From Stomorhina lunata (lineage: Eukaryota > Arthropoda > Insecta > Diptera > Rhiniidae): a stretch of 64,000 nucleotides of DNA. Each line of letters starts with the position of its first letter. Position 1 is the stretch's first letter. The notes below the pieces were generated by a model. The model searched no databases, was not told the origin of the DNA, and worked only from the letters and a program-made list of their open reading frames with translations. The translations under genes were made by a program, and so were the position numbers. Below are positions 22,560-34,600 of the stretch, in pieces. The stretch is taken from assembly GCA_933228675.1 (NCBI GenBank), contig OW121743.1, forward strand, positions 117,188,542-117,252,541. Direction: 5' to 3'.

Positions 22560-24800
22560 CGAAAACTTTCTTTAAAAATTTTATATTAAAAATTTTCTAT
22601 AATAAAATTGTGTATCGAAAATTTTCTATAAAAAATTGTATATAAAAAATTTTCTATAACAAATTTTATATCGAACATTTTCTATAAAAAATTGTACATC
22701 GAAAATTTTCTATAAAAATTGTATATCGAAAATTTTCGATAAAAAATTTTATATCGAAAATTTTGGATAAAAAATTTGATATTAAAAATTTTATATCGAA
22801 AATTTTCGACAAAAAATTTTATACCAAAAATTTTCTATAAAAAATTTTATATCGAAAATTTTTTTATAAAAAATTTTATATCGAAAATTTTTGATAAAAA
22901 ATTTTATACCAAAAATTTTCTATACAAAATTTTATATATGAAATTTTTTATAAAAAATTTTATGTAGAAAATTTTTTATAAAAAATTTTATATAGAAAAT
23001 TTTTTATAAAAAAATTTTATATAGAAAATTTTTTATAAAAAATTTTATATATAAAATTTTTTATAAAAAATTTTATATAGAAAATTTTTTACAAAAAATT
23101 TTATACAGAAAATTTTTTATAAAAAATTTTATATAGAAAATTTTTTATAAAAAATTTTATATAGAAAATTTTTTATAAAAAATTTTATATAGAAAGTTTT
23201 TTATAAAAAATTTTATACAGAAAATTTTTTATAAAAAATTTTATATAGAAAATATTCTATAAAAAATTTTAAATCGAAAATTTTCTTTAAAAAATTTTCC
23301 ATAGAAAATTTTCTAAAAGAATTTTTTTATCGCAAATTTTCTATAAAAAATTTTATATCGCAAATTTTCTATAAAAAATTTTTTATTGAAAATTTTCTAT
23401 AAAAAATTTTCTATTAAAAAATTTATATCGAAAATTTTCTATAAAAAAATGTATATGGAAATTTTTCTATAAAAAATTTTCTGTAAAAAATTTTATATTA
23501 AAAATTTTCTTTACAAATTTTAAATCGAAAATTTTATATAAAAAATTTTATATCGAAAATTTTCTATAAAAAATTTTCTGTAAAAAATTTTATATCAAAA
23601 ATTTTCTATACAAATTTTTAATCGAAAATTTTATATAAAAAATTTTATATCGAAAATTTTCTATAAAAAATTTTATATCGAAAAATTTTCTATAAAAAAT
23701 TTTATATCGAAAACTTTTCTATGAAAAATTTTATATTGAAAATTTTTTATAAAAAAATTTATATCGAAAATTATCTATAAAAAAATTTATATTAAAATTT
23801 TTCTATAAAAAATTATATATCGAAAAATTTTCTATCAAAAATTTTGTATCGAAAATTTTCTATAAAAAATTTTATAACGAAAATTTTCTATAAAAAATTG
23901 TATATATGAAAATCTTCTATAAATTTTTTATAAAAAATTTTGAATAAAAAATTTTATATCGAAAATTTTCTACAAAAACTTCTATATCAAAAATTTTTAT
24001 CAAAAAATTTTATATCAAAAATTTTTTATTGAAAATTTTCTATAAAAAATTTTATATCGAAAATTTTCTATAAAAAATTTTATATCGAAAATTTTCTATA
24101 AAAAAATTTTTATATTATATTGAACATTTTTTTTATAGAAAATTTTCTTTCCATAAAAAATTTTATATTGAAAATTTTCTATAAAAAATTTTGTATCGAA
24201 AATTTCACAAAAAAAATTTTATATCGAAAATTTTCTATAAAAAATTGAATGTCAAAAATTTTCTATAAAAAATTTTGTATCGAAAATCCCGTATAAAAAA
24301 ATTTATGATGAAAAAGTTATATCGAACATTTTTTGTAAAAACTTTTGTATCAAAAAAAAAAAAATCTTATATAAAAAATTTTCTATTAAAAAACTTTGCA
24401 TTAAAAATTTTCTATAGAAAAATTTTATATCGAAATTTTTATTTTATATTGAAAATTTTCTATAGAAAAGTTTTATATCGAATATTTTTTATAAAAAATT
24501 TTTGATTAAAATTTTTTTATAACAAATTTTATGACGAAAATTTTCTATAAACAAACTTATATCTAATATTTTCTATCAAAACTTTTGTATCAAAATTTTC
24601 TATCCCAAAATCTTACATCAAAAACTTTCTATTAAAAAATTTTAGCCGAAAATGTTTTATAAAAAATTTTTATTGAAAATTTTTTATAAAAAAAATTTTA
24701 TATCGAAAAATTTTTATAAAAAAATTTTATATTGAAAATTTTTATAAAAAAATTTTATATTGAATATTTTTATAAAAAAATTTTATATCGAAAATTTTCT
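22560..24800. repeat. 28-bp satellite array (ATTTTATATCGAAAATTTTC type)
   Basis: Head-to-tail units of about 28 bp, measured between ATAGAAAA words at 23133 and 23161. Two subtypes form blocks: ATATAGAAAATTTTTTATAA in about 22930-23250, and TATATCGAAAATTTTCTATA on both sides. Unlike neighbours, most cores are TCTATAAAA rather than TCTATAGAAAA. Copies are diverged, and short ORFs rich in K, F, I and Y arise from the unit. Confidence 0.9.
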
Positions 24801-25235
24801 ATAGAAATATTTTTTTAACGAAAAATTTTCTATAGAAAATTTTTTTATAGAAAAAATTTTTTTAACGAAAAATTTTCTGTAGAAATTTTTTTTTAACGAA
24901 AAATTTTCTGTAGAAAATTTTTTTTTAACGAAAAATTTTCAGTAGAAAAATTTTTTTTAACGAAAAATTTTCTTAAAAAAAATTTCTATAGAAAAATTTT
25001 TATAAAGATAGATTTTCTATAGAAAAATTTTAACAACAAACCATTTTCTATTGAAAAATTTTTATAAACAAAAAATTTCTATAGAAAAATTTTTATAACG
25101 AAAAATTTTGCATAGCAAAAAAAAATTCTTCTAACGAAAATTGTCTATAAAAACATTTTATGACCAAAAATTTTTTCTAGAAACATTTTTATTAAAAAAA
25201 GATTTCTATAAAAATTTTCTACAAAAGAAATTTTA
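24800..25235. repeat. Array edge of AACGAAAAATTTTCTATAG units
   Basis: Continuing from the 28-bp array, the linker changes to TTTTTTAACGAAAAATTTTC and the core returns to TCTATAGAAA or TCTGTAGAAA. Units are about 30 bp and decay after 25020. This looks like a junction of two satellite subfamilies rather than a separate insertion. Confidence 0.8.
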
Positions 25236-25590
25236 TAATTAAATATTTTTCTTAATTTTTTTTTCTTAATTAGATAATATCGTTTTAAGTTCCTTTAAAT
25301 TCAAATTCCCACTACTAATATTTGCCTCTTTTCAAAGTTTAAACTGTTTAGTTTATCACATTCAAAGACTTTAACGGTCCATTGGGAAAACTTATCGCCA
25401 CAGCGTGAATTGTCGTTCGTATATCGACAAGATGTTATTGGTTTCTTTTTGTTCTGTAGTTGTAACAAGAGCAGCAACATTTAAGGATAATAATGACATC
25501 TCTGATTATCTGTTAGTGCATAGATATATGAGTGCTCATAAGCAATAACAGCCTAAGTTCTTATTATATACAAGTTTTTCTTATAAACAA
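25236..25590. other. Short unique spacer
   Basis: Less AT-rich than its surroundings; no gene or repeat recognised. Confidence 0.45.
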
Positions 25591-25594
25591 GTTC

Positions 25595-27150
25595 ATTATT
25601 ATCAACCATTCATATAGAAATGTTCACTATTGCAAACTTTTCGTACAGAAAATTTCACTATTGTGAACTTTTCATAAAGACAAGTTCACTATTGTGAACT
25701 TTTCATATTGGAAAGTTCACTATTGTGAACTTTTCGTAAAGAAAAGTAAACTATTGTGAACTTTTCATAAAGAAAAGTTTAATGTTGTGAACTTTTCATA
25801 TAGATAAGTTCACTATTGTGAACTTTTCATATAGAAAAGTTCACTGTTGTTAATTTTTCATATAGAATAGTTCACTATTGTAAGCTTTTTATGTAGAGAG
25901 TTCAGTTATGTAAACTTGTCTTATAAAGAGTTCACTACTGTGAACATTTCATATAGAAAATTTAATTTTTGTGAACTTTTCATATAGAAAGTCTTGTTTC
26001 TTATAGAAAATTTCACTATTGTGAACTCTTCATATAGTAATAGAAAACTATTCTAAACTTTTTATATAGAAAAGTTCACTACTGTGAACTTTTCAAATAG
26101 AAAAGTTCACTATTTTGAACTTTTCATATAAAAAAATTTACTACTGTTAACTTTTTATATAGAAAAGTTCACTATAGTGGACTTTCATATAGAAAAGTTC
26201 ATAACTGTAAGCTATTCATAATAAAAGTTCACAGTTTTGAACATTTCATATAGAAAAGTTCACTATTGGGAACTTTTCATATAGAAAAGTTTACTATTGT
26301 GAACTTTTTTTGTATAGAAAAGTTCACTATTGTGGACTATTATATAGAAAAGTTCACTATTGGGAATTTTTCATACAGAATAGTTTATTATTGTAAACTT
26401 TTCAGATAGAAAAGTTCGCTATTGTGAACTTTTCAGATAGAAAAGTTCACTATTGTTAACTTTTCATATAGAAAAGTTCTGTATTGTGAGCTTTTCATAT
26501 AGAAAGGTACACTATTGTGAGCTTTTCATATAGAAAAGTTCACTATTGTAAACTCTTCGTATAGAAAAGTTCACTATTGTGAACTTTTCGTATAGAAAAG
26601 TTCACTATTGTGAATTTTTCATATAGAAAAGTACACTATTGTGAGCTTTTCATATAGAAAAGTACACTATTGTGAGCTTTTTATATAGAAAAGTTCACTA
26701 TTGTAAACTTTTCGTATAGAAAAGTTCACTATTTTGAACTTTTCGTATAGAAAAGTTCACTATTGTGAACTTTTCATATAGAAAAGTTCACTATTGTGAA
26801 CTTTTCATATAGAAAAGTTCACTATTGTGAACTTTTCATATAGAAAAGTTCACTATTGTGAACTTTTCATATAGAAAAGTTTACTATCGTGAATTTTTCA
26901 TAAAGAAAAGTTTACTATCGTGAATTTTTCATAAAGAAAAACTCACTGTTGTAAACTTTTCATATAGAAAAGTTCACTATTGTGGACCTTTCATATAGAA
27001 AAGTTCACTATGGTTCACAATTCGTATAGAAAAGTTCATAATTGTGAACATTTCATATAAAAAAAATTCAAAATTGTGTACTTTTCATATAGAGAAGTTC
27101 TCATTGAAAAATTTACTATTGTACACTATTCATAAAGAAAAGTTCTGTAT
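25595..27150. repeat. 31-bp double-hairpin satellite (GTTCAC-TATT-GTGAAC)
   Basis: About 50 units of 31 bp, read at 26761-26792. Each contains two adjoining dyads: AAGTTCAC-TATT-GTGAACTT and AACTTTTC-ATATA-GAAAAGTT. The dyads overlap in AACTTTTC/AAGTT, so every base of the unit belongs to a possible stem or loop. The centre (26560-26880) is nearly identical from unit to unit; both edges are diverged. Variants such as GTGAGC (26480-26690) form a local run. It shares the ATATAGAAAA half with the other arrays but has a GC-containing second half. Confidence 0.95.
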
Positions 27151-29150
27151 TGTGACTTAAGTGGTTTTTGCTTAGGATCAGAATATTTCGTTTGCTACAA
27201 TTTGCAGCTGCATAATTGTAATTGCATAACTAAAAGATTTTATATACGAAAACTGTGAAATGAGGTTGAATGTCAAAAGAAACGTTAATGTATAAATGAA
27301 GATAAGAAATTTAAGTTTTTTTTATAGTTCTTAAAAAAAGTGAAAATTAAATTAAAAAAAAAAAATACTTATAAAGGACTTAATAAAGCTAAGTGGCAAA
27401 AATATTAAAAAAACGTATAACCGCAAAACTTTTATATTTATTCAAACAAACCTCGTTCATTCGTTATCTGTTTGAATCTTAAAACTCCTTTCTAAAGGCG
27501 CTTAAGACATTTGGAATGTCTGTCCTTTAAGCATTTCATACGATTAGTTTTCTTCGATTGTTAAAGTTTGTTTAATAGTTGTTGCTCCAAGTGCTGCTAA
27601 GGCTGATATCGACAAAAAAAAAAACAGAAAATTCAAACTATGACAGGAAAAGCTTTTTCTATATAAGAGTATGAGACATACAAACAAACTTCTCAAATTC
27701 TATAATAGAGAAGTTTATAACTTCCTTTCCCTACGACTTTCCCTACAATGTTACTTGTATGTATGTGCGAGTTCAATCTCAGCAGTCGTTCCATGTTCCA
27801 AATGTTATAACTTTTTCAATAAAGAAAAAAACTTTTTAAATGCCTTTTTATTATTTTTTTTTTGTTACTAATATCTAGTGATTTCTGTTTGCTTTTAGAA
27901 ATGTTATTGGAAATAAGAAAAAAATATAAGAATTACTTATGTATTTTAGTTATGATGACATTTTATTATAAAAATACACTGTTAAATCTTTGCTTTTTTT
28001 GTAAGAGATTTCAAAAACTATTTATCGAAGTTTATTTGTAATAGAGAAATGATTGAAGTACTTTTAGTACAAATTTGCAGTAAAATATTTATGATGCTTT
28101 TGGGAAATTGTGATATTTTTTTATTGAACTCATAGTAGTTTTATTGTTCAATTACACTAGTTAACAAAATTTTACTTTTTGAGTTACATTTGATGACAGC
28201 TTTACTTTTCTTATTCCGATTATAAAAACGACCCAAATTTTATGATTGGAAATTTTCTGATTTATTTCGATTATAAAAAAGGTCGATAGTTAACCCTTTT
28301 TGTAAAGGATTTTTTTTTTACATTTTAAATAAGTTTCTGGGCACTTTTAAGTACAAGTATCTACTTACATATTTTTCTAATAAAAATTCTGACTTACCTG
28401 AAAATAAAAAAGAACAATTATCAAATTAAAAATTTATAAACATTAAAATAAAAATGTATGTATTTAGAAAACATAAAAAATTTAACAAATTTTTGTCTTA
28501 ACTCTAATATGTTATTGTATATAAACAAATTCTAAAAAACAATTTCTTATTCAAAATAATCCTTATTAAATTCCTGAGATTTCTTGTTTGTGATTTCTTT
28601 CACTGCATTATTTATTATTCATATGTTTTGAAAATCTAAATAATATTATTACATTTTTTTCTTTAATATTTTATTAAAAATACTCGTACTTTTACTTTTC
28701 GCCTTTTATTGAAAGCAATCAGCGGGATTTCTTTTTTTTTTTTGTATAACTTGCATGAGTTTTTATTGAAAATAACTGAAAGTAGAAAGAAAGTCATACA
28801 TAGACTTCTTTTATATAATAACCCTTAGGAGTTTTGTAATGATGATGATGATGATTTTTTATGCAGATTTTTTTTCACTTTTCACAAAAGCAAAGATCGC
28901 AAGTATTAAATGGTTTTAAAGGAATTTGTAAATATTTAATTTTGAAAAATATTTTATAAGCTACTTAGACAGACTTTGTTTCAAAAAATATTAAATAAAA
29001 TAAGAAACTTTTCCAAAATTTAAACTCCCATATAACGATGAAATAAGAATGAATAAAAATTCTGTTGAAACTTGTTAAATGTTTCTTTTTGGAAAAGAAT
29101 TATTATAAACCTGCGAAAAAGAAAAAGCAATATTTTTCAAAACTTTCTTA
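27151..29150. other. AT-rich spacer, nothing recognised
   Basis: Contains a short (GAT)n run near 28840-28855. A 66-codon ORF at 27671-27871 has no family features. No tandem array or transposon recognised. Confidence 0.45.
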
Positions 29151-29154
29151 TTTG

Positions 29155-30285
29155 TAAAGGAAGTTTCCCATAAAAAAAAAAAATTGAGAAAAAGTTCCTA
29201 TAAAAATAAGAAATTTTTTTAAAATTTCCTAAGAAATAAAATTTTTAAAAATTTCCTAAAAAATAAAAAAAATTTCCTATAAAAATAAGAAATTTGAGAA
29301 AAATTTCCTATAAAAATAAGAAATTTGAGAAAAATTTCCTATAAAAATAAGAAATTTTTGAAAAATTTCCCATCAAAATAAGAAATTTTTGAAAAATTTC
29401 CTATAAAAATAAGACATTTTTGAAAATTTTTTTAAAAATTTCCTATAAAAATAAGAAATTTTTGAAAAATTTCCTAAAAAAATAAAAAAAAATTTCTATA
29501 AAAATAAGAAATCTTTGAAAAATTTCCTATAAAAAAAGGAAATTTTTGAAAAATTTCCTATAAAAATAAGATATTTTTGAAAAATTTCCTATTTTTTACA
29601 AAAAATTTCATTTTTAGAAAAAATTTCATTTTTATAAAAATTTTCATTTTTATAAAAAAAAAGATTTAAAAATTTATTGAAAAATTTTCAAAATAATTTT
29701 ATTTTTCAAAAATTTCCTAATTTTATAGGAAATTTTTCCTATTTTGATAGGAAATTTTCCAAAAATTTCCAATTTTTATAGGAAATTTTTTAAGAATTTC
29801 CTATTTTTATAGGAAATTTTTTTAAAATTTCCTATTTTTATAGGAAATTTTTCTAAAATTTCCTATTTTTATAGGAAATTTTTCAAGAATTTCCTATTTT
29901 TATAAGAAATTTTTTAAGAATTTCCTATTTTTATAGGAAATTTTTTAAGAATTTCCTATTTTTATAGGAAATTTTTTAAGAATTTCCTATTTTTATAGGA
30001 ATTTTTTTAAGAATTTCCTATTTTTATAGGAAATTTTTTAAGAATTTCCTATTTTTATAGAAAATTTTTCAATAATTGCCTATTTTTATAGGAAATTTTT
30101 TTAAAAATTTCTTTTTTTGATAGGAATTTTTTTTTAAAATTTACTGTTTTTATAGGAAATTTTTCAAAAATTTTCTATTTTTTTAGGAAATTTTTAAAAA
30201 ATTTTCTAATTTTTTAGGAAATTTTTTATTCTTACTTTTATACGAAATTTTTCCAAAATATCATATTTTTATAGGAAAAAATATC
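29155..30285. repeat. 31-bp CCTAT-TTTT-ATAGG satellite, two halves in opposite orientation
   Basis: From about 29155 to 29590 units read TTTCCTATAAAAATAAGAAA with TTTTTGAAAAA linker. From about 29690 to 30285 they read as the reverse complement, TTTCCTATTTTTATAGGAAA with TTTTTTAAGAA linker. Between them is a 100-bp patch of degenerate CATTTTTATAAA words. The array is therefore inverted about a centre near 29640. Confidence 0.9.
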
Positions 30286-31204
30286 TGTAGTATATAAAAA
30301 TATTTTATTTAATATAAATCTTTATTTTATATAAACAGCGTAAATTCTAGTTTCTATGTCACAATGTAAATTTTTATATTTTATTTTTAAATAAAACAAC
30401 TTTTTTGTATCTAAGCCAGTGATACAACAATTTCATATTTGTTTTGCCCCTAATATTTGTCTATTTTTTACTTTTACAATTTTTGTATTGAAACATGTGT
30501 CTCTCGTTTCTATTTGCCAACTTAAATATTTATTTGTAAATAAGTGGGAGTTGAAACAGAGATATTGCCTTTGCGTATTTGTATTTTCCACAATAAAATG
30601 TAAAATATTTATATCATTGTTTGGCATTTCCTTTTTATAGAATATTTAAGAGTTCGTGCCAACAGTTATTGTCACAATAATGTCAATATTATTTCTATTG
30701 AAAAAAGAAAATAAAAAAAAAAATCATCATGATTTACATACTCCTATGATACAAAGAAACACTTTCCTACCAATATTCTAAAAAAAATTCCTGGGAAAAG
30801 GAATTTATCTAATATAAGCCTACATGTGCATAAAGAAAGGAAGAATACAGGAATCAATACAAGATATCCTTCTTTTTCCATTTGTATTAACTCTACAAAT
30901 AATTTTAGAATTTTAGAATGTGCAATGTGGTAAAATAGGAAGATTTTGTTCCTAAGAGGGGGCAGTGAAGACTCAACAGTTCTGTATCACATTGGCTTTG
31001 TCTCTGGGGTTCTTAGATACTCGTATGTATCTGATATTGTTCCAAGAATTTTTGTTTACTCGAAACAAATAAATGAACTCTTGTTATATAATAAAATTTA
31101 TTTGCATTTTAATTTAAGGCACTTTTTCATTTTCTTGTCTAAATATGTTATTTATCATGTTATTGTTCAAATGGAGTTCATTTAATAAAAGTAGATTAGG
31201 ATGA
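30286..31204. other. AT-rich spacer, nothing recognised
   Basis: Three short ORFs (30419-30640 plus, 30433-30627 minus, 30946-31185 plus) overlap or lack features. No gene or repeat is supported. Confidence 0.45.
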
Positions 31205-31342
31205 ACCCAATAAAAACAGAAAATTTTCTATAAAAACAGACAATTTCCTAAAAAACAGGAAATTTTTTAAAGATTTTCTAAAAACCAGGAAATTTTTTAA
31301 AAAATTTCCTTTAAAAACAGGATTTTTTTGAAAAATGTGCTA

Positions 31343-32629
31343 AAGAGTGTTCTAAAAAAAATATGCATTTACTATTTTAGACAAAATTTATCCATAGTGC
31401 AAGAAATAATTTATTTTTTGATCAAGTTAGTTTCTATAGATATGTCAGATACTATTATTTTAGAAATTATTAATTTTCAATAGTTATTTCAATCAAAATG
31501 GACTGCGAAAAAAAAGTTGGTGAAAATATAATTAAAACTTTTCAAAAAAAATCCGTCATGTACTTTTAAAAAAATAGCTAAAAATTTGAAAGTTGACCCT
31601 CGAACGGTTTCTAATGCCATCAGACGGTATAAGGAAAACCTGAGCATTGAAAGAAAACCTGGATCAGAGAGGAAAAAAGGTCCTACAGATATTGGTAAGG
31701 CAAAAGAAGTCGAGCGCCTCTTTCGAAGAGCGCCTAACACTTCTTTAAGAAAAACAGCTCGTACGGTGAAATGTTCTACGAATTTTGCACATAGAGTCAA
31801 AGCTTATGCCGGACTGAAGACATACAAAGTCCAAAAGGTTCCAGATCGCAATGCTATAAAGAACTTAGCAAAAAAATGAGCGAAAAAATTGAAGTCTGAT
31901 TTTATAAAAAAATACACCTGTTGTGTGATGGATGATGAAACATACATACTGGCAGACTTTTCTCAACTTCCTGGTCAAGATTTTTATGTTGCTGATAAAC
32001 GGGGCAATGTTCGGCAAGAGTTTCGCACAAAAAAACAAACAAAATTCCCTAAGAAGTTTCTCGTGTGGCAAGCTATTTGCAGTTGTGGCAAAAGAAGTAA
32101 AGTATTTGTGGCATCTGGCACAATAAACACAGAAATTTATATAAAGGAGTGCCTACAAAAACGGTTGTTACCCTTTTTAAGAGTGATTACATTTTTTTTG
32201 GCCCGATTTGGCATCATGCCATTATGGAAAAAAGGCACTTGAGTGGTACTCAAAGAATGATGTCATTTTTGTACCACGAGAGGCAAATCCACCTAACTGT
32301 CCAGAACTTCGGCCTGTGGAAAGGTATTGGGCTCTGGTAAAAAAGGAATTGAAGAACACAGGAAAGATTTCCAAGAACATGTCCGATTTTAAGCGCAGGT
32401 GGAACACATGCTCCAAAAAGGTATCAGAAGCAACTGTAAAATCTTTAATGGGAGGGTTTCCGAAAAAAGTCGATAATTTTGCAAAACCCGAATACTAAGT
32501 AAACATTTTAATGCTAAATGATTTTGTATAATATGTCATTATATTTGCATATTTTGTAGAGTTTTTATATTAAAAGGTTTGATTTTTATTTAAGAAAATC
32601 CAACTACAAATTTTATTTAGAGCACTCTT
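31343..32629 (+). mobile_element. Tc1/IS630-superfamily transposon, DD37E-type, complete but dead
   Basis: The ends are inverted: left AAGAGTGTTCTAAAAAAAAT (31343 on), right the reverse complement of AAGAGTGCTCTAAATAAAAT (ending 32629). Both are flanked by TA (31341-31342 and 32630-32631), the target of this superfamily. At 1287 bp it has the usual size. It encodes one broken transposase. Removing it and one TA joins GAAAAATGTGC to TATAAGAATAGAAAA, a normal unit of the surrounding array, so it jumped into an existing array. Confidence 0.9.
31498..32498 (+). pseudogene. DD37E Tc1/IS630-type transposase, three frameshifts and one stop
   Basis: The start ATG is at 31498 (MDCEKKVGENIIKTF). The frame shifts in an 8-A run at 31544-31551 and continues with a helix-turn-helix-like part (DPRTVSNAIRRYKENLSIER). 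A TGA at 31877-31879 interrupts it. The next part has the first catalytic region (CVMDDETY, 31922 on) and KFLVWQAICSCGK. Two more shifts lie in T-runs at 32171-32180 and 32191-32199. The last part has WPDLASCHYGKKALEW and PELRPVERYWALVKKEL, ending at TAA 32496-32498. From the Asp at 32205 to the Glu at 32319 there are 37 residues between, so DD37E. All three shifts are in homopolymers, so some might be assembly errors. Catalytic residues look intact. Confidence 0.85.
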
Positions 32630-33049
32630 TATAAGAATAGAAAATTCTTGAAAAATTTACTATAAAAGTAGGAAATTTTTGAGAAATTTCCTATAAAAAT
32701 AGGAAATTTTTGAAAAATTTCCTATAAAAATAGGAAATTTTTGAAAAATTTCCTATAAAAATAGGAAATTATTGAGAAATTTCCTATAAAAATTTAATAT
32801 TTTTGAGAAATTTCCTATAAAAATAGGAAATTTTTGAGAAATTTCCTATAAAAATAGGAAATTTTTGAGAAATTTCCTATAAAAATAGTTAATTTTTGAA
32901 AAATTTGCTATAAAAATAGGAAATTTTTGAAAAATTTCCTATAAAAATAGGAAATTTTTGAAAATTTACTATAAAACTAGAAAATTTTTGAAAAATTTCC
33001 TATAAAAGTAGGAAATTTTTGAAAAATTTGCTATAAAAATAGAAAATTT

Positions 33050-34600
33050 TTGAAAAATTTCCTATAAAAATAGGAAATTTTTGAAAAATTTACTAAAAAA
33101 ATAGGAAATTTTTGAAAAATTTACTATAAAAGTAGGAAATTTTTGAGAAATTTCTTATAAAAATAGGAAATTTTTGAAAAATTTCACATAAAAATAGAAA
33201 TTTTTTGAAAAATTTCCTATAAAAATAGTAAATTTTTGAAAAACTTCGTATCAAAATATGATTTTTTTTTTTAAATTTTGAAAAATTTCCTATAAAAATA
33301 AAAAATTTTTTAAAAACGTCTTATAAAAATAAGAAATTTTTAAAATTTTCTTATAAAAATAAAAAAATTTTTGAAAAATTTGCTATAAAAGTAAGAAAAT
33401 TTTAAAATAAATCCCAGTCTAAATACAAGAAATTTTTGAAAAATTTCCTATAAGAATTAGAAATTATTGAAAAATGTCTTATAAAAATAAATTTTTTTTT
33501 TAAATTTCTTCTAAAAAAAAGAAAATTTGGAAAAATCTCCTATAAAAATAGGAAATTTTTGAAAAATTTCCTATAGAAATAAGAAATTTTTGAAAAATGT
33601 CCTATAAAAATAAAAAAAAATTAAAAAACATTCTATAAATTTTTTTTTATATTTTCTATAAAAATAAAAAACTGAAAATTTTCTATAAAAATAAAAAATT
33701 GAAAATTTTTTTTAGAAAAATAGAAAATTTTTGAAAAAATTCTTATAAAAATATAAAATTTCCTACAAAAATAGAAAATTTTTTAAAAATTTCTATAAGA
33801 ATAGAAAATTTTTGAAAAATTTACTATAAAAATAGGAAATTTTTGAAAAATTTACTAAAAAAATTGGAAATTTTTGAAAAATTTACTATAAAAGTAGGAA
33901 ATTTTTGAGAAATTTCTTATAAAAATAGGAAATTTTTGAAAAATTTCACATAAAAATAGAATTTTTTTTAAAAATTTCCTATCAAAATAGTAAATTTTTG
34001 AAAAACTTCGTATCAAAATATGATTTTTTTTTTAAATTTTGAAAAATTTCCTATAAAAATAAAAAATTTTTTAAAAACGTCTTATAAAAATAAGAAATTT
34101 TTAAAATTTTCTTATAAAAATAAAAAAATTTTTTAAAAATTTGCTATAAAAGTAAGAAAATTTTAAAATAAATCCCAGTCTAAATACAAGAAATTTTTGA
34201 AAAATTTCCTATAAGAATTAGAAATTATTGAAAAATGTCTTATAAAAATAAATTTTTTTTTTAAATTTCTTCTAAAAAAAGAAAATTTGGAAAAATCTCC
34301 TATAAAAATAGGAAATTTTTGAAAAATTTCCTATAGAAATAAGAAATTTTTGAAAAATGCCCTATAAAAATAAAAAAAAAAAATTAAAAAACATTCTATT
34401 AATTTTTTTTTTTTATATTTTCTATAAAAATAAAAAACTGAAAATTTTCTATAAAAATAAAAAATTGAAAATTTCCTATAAAATAGCAAATTTTTGAAAT
34501 TTTGCTTTTAAAAATAGAAAATTTTTGAAAATTTTTTTAGAAAAATAGAAAATTTTTGAAAAAATTCTTATAAAAATATAAAATTTCCTACAAAAATAGA
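33050..34600. repeat. Tandem duplication of a ~760-bp block inside the 31-bp array
   Basis: Rare words occur twice with a constant step: TACTAAAAAAAT at 33091 and 33852, AACTTCGTATCAAAATATG at 33242 and 34004, and ATCCCAGTCTAAATACAAG at 33411 and 34172. The step is 761-762 bp. After about 34465 the second copy carries about 60 extra bp (two units), so the right end is offset by about 825 bp. The two copies differ at few sites, so the event is younger than the decay of the units within it. Confidence 0.9.

Noticed and set aside
31489..32416. Minus-strand and alternate-frame ORFs across the DD37E element
   Set aside because: They overlap the transposase pseudogene in the wrong frame or strand and have no family features.
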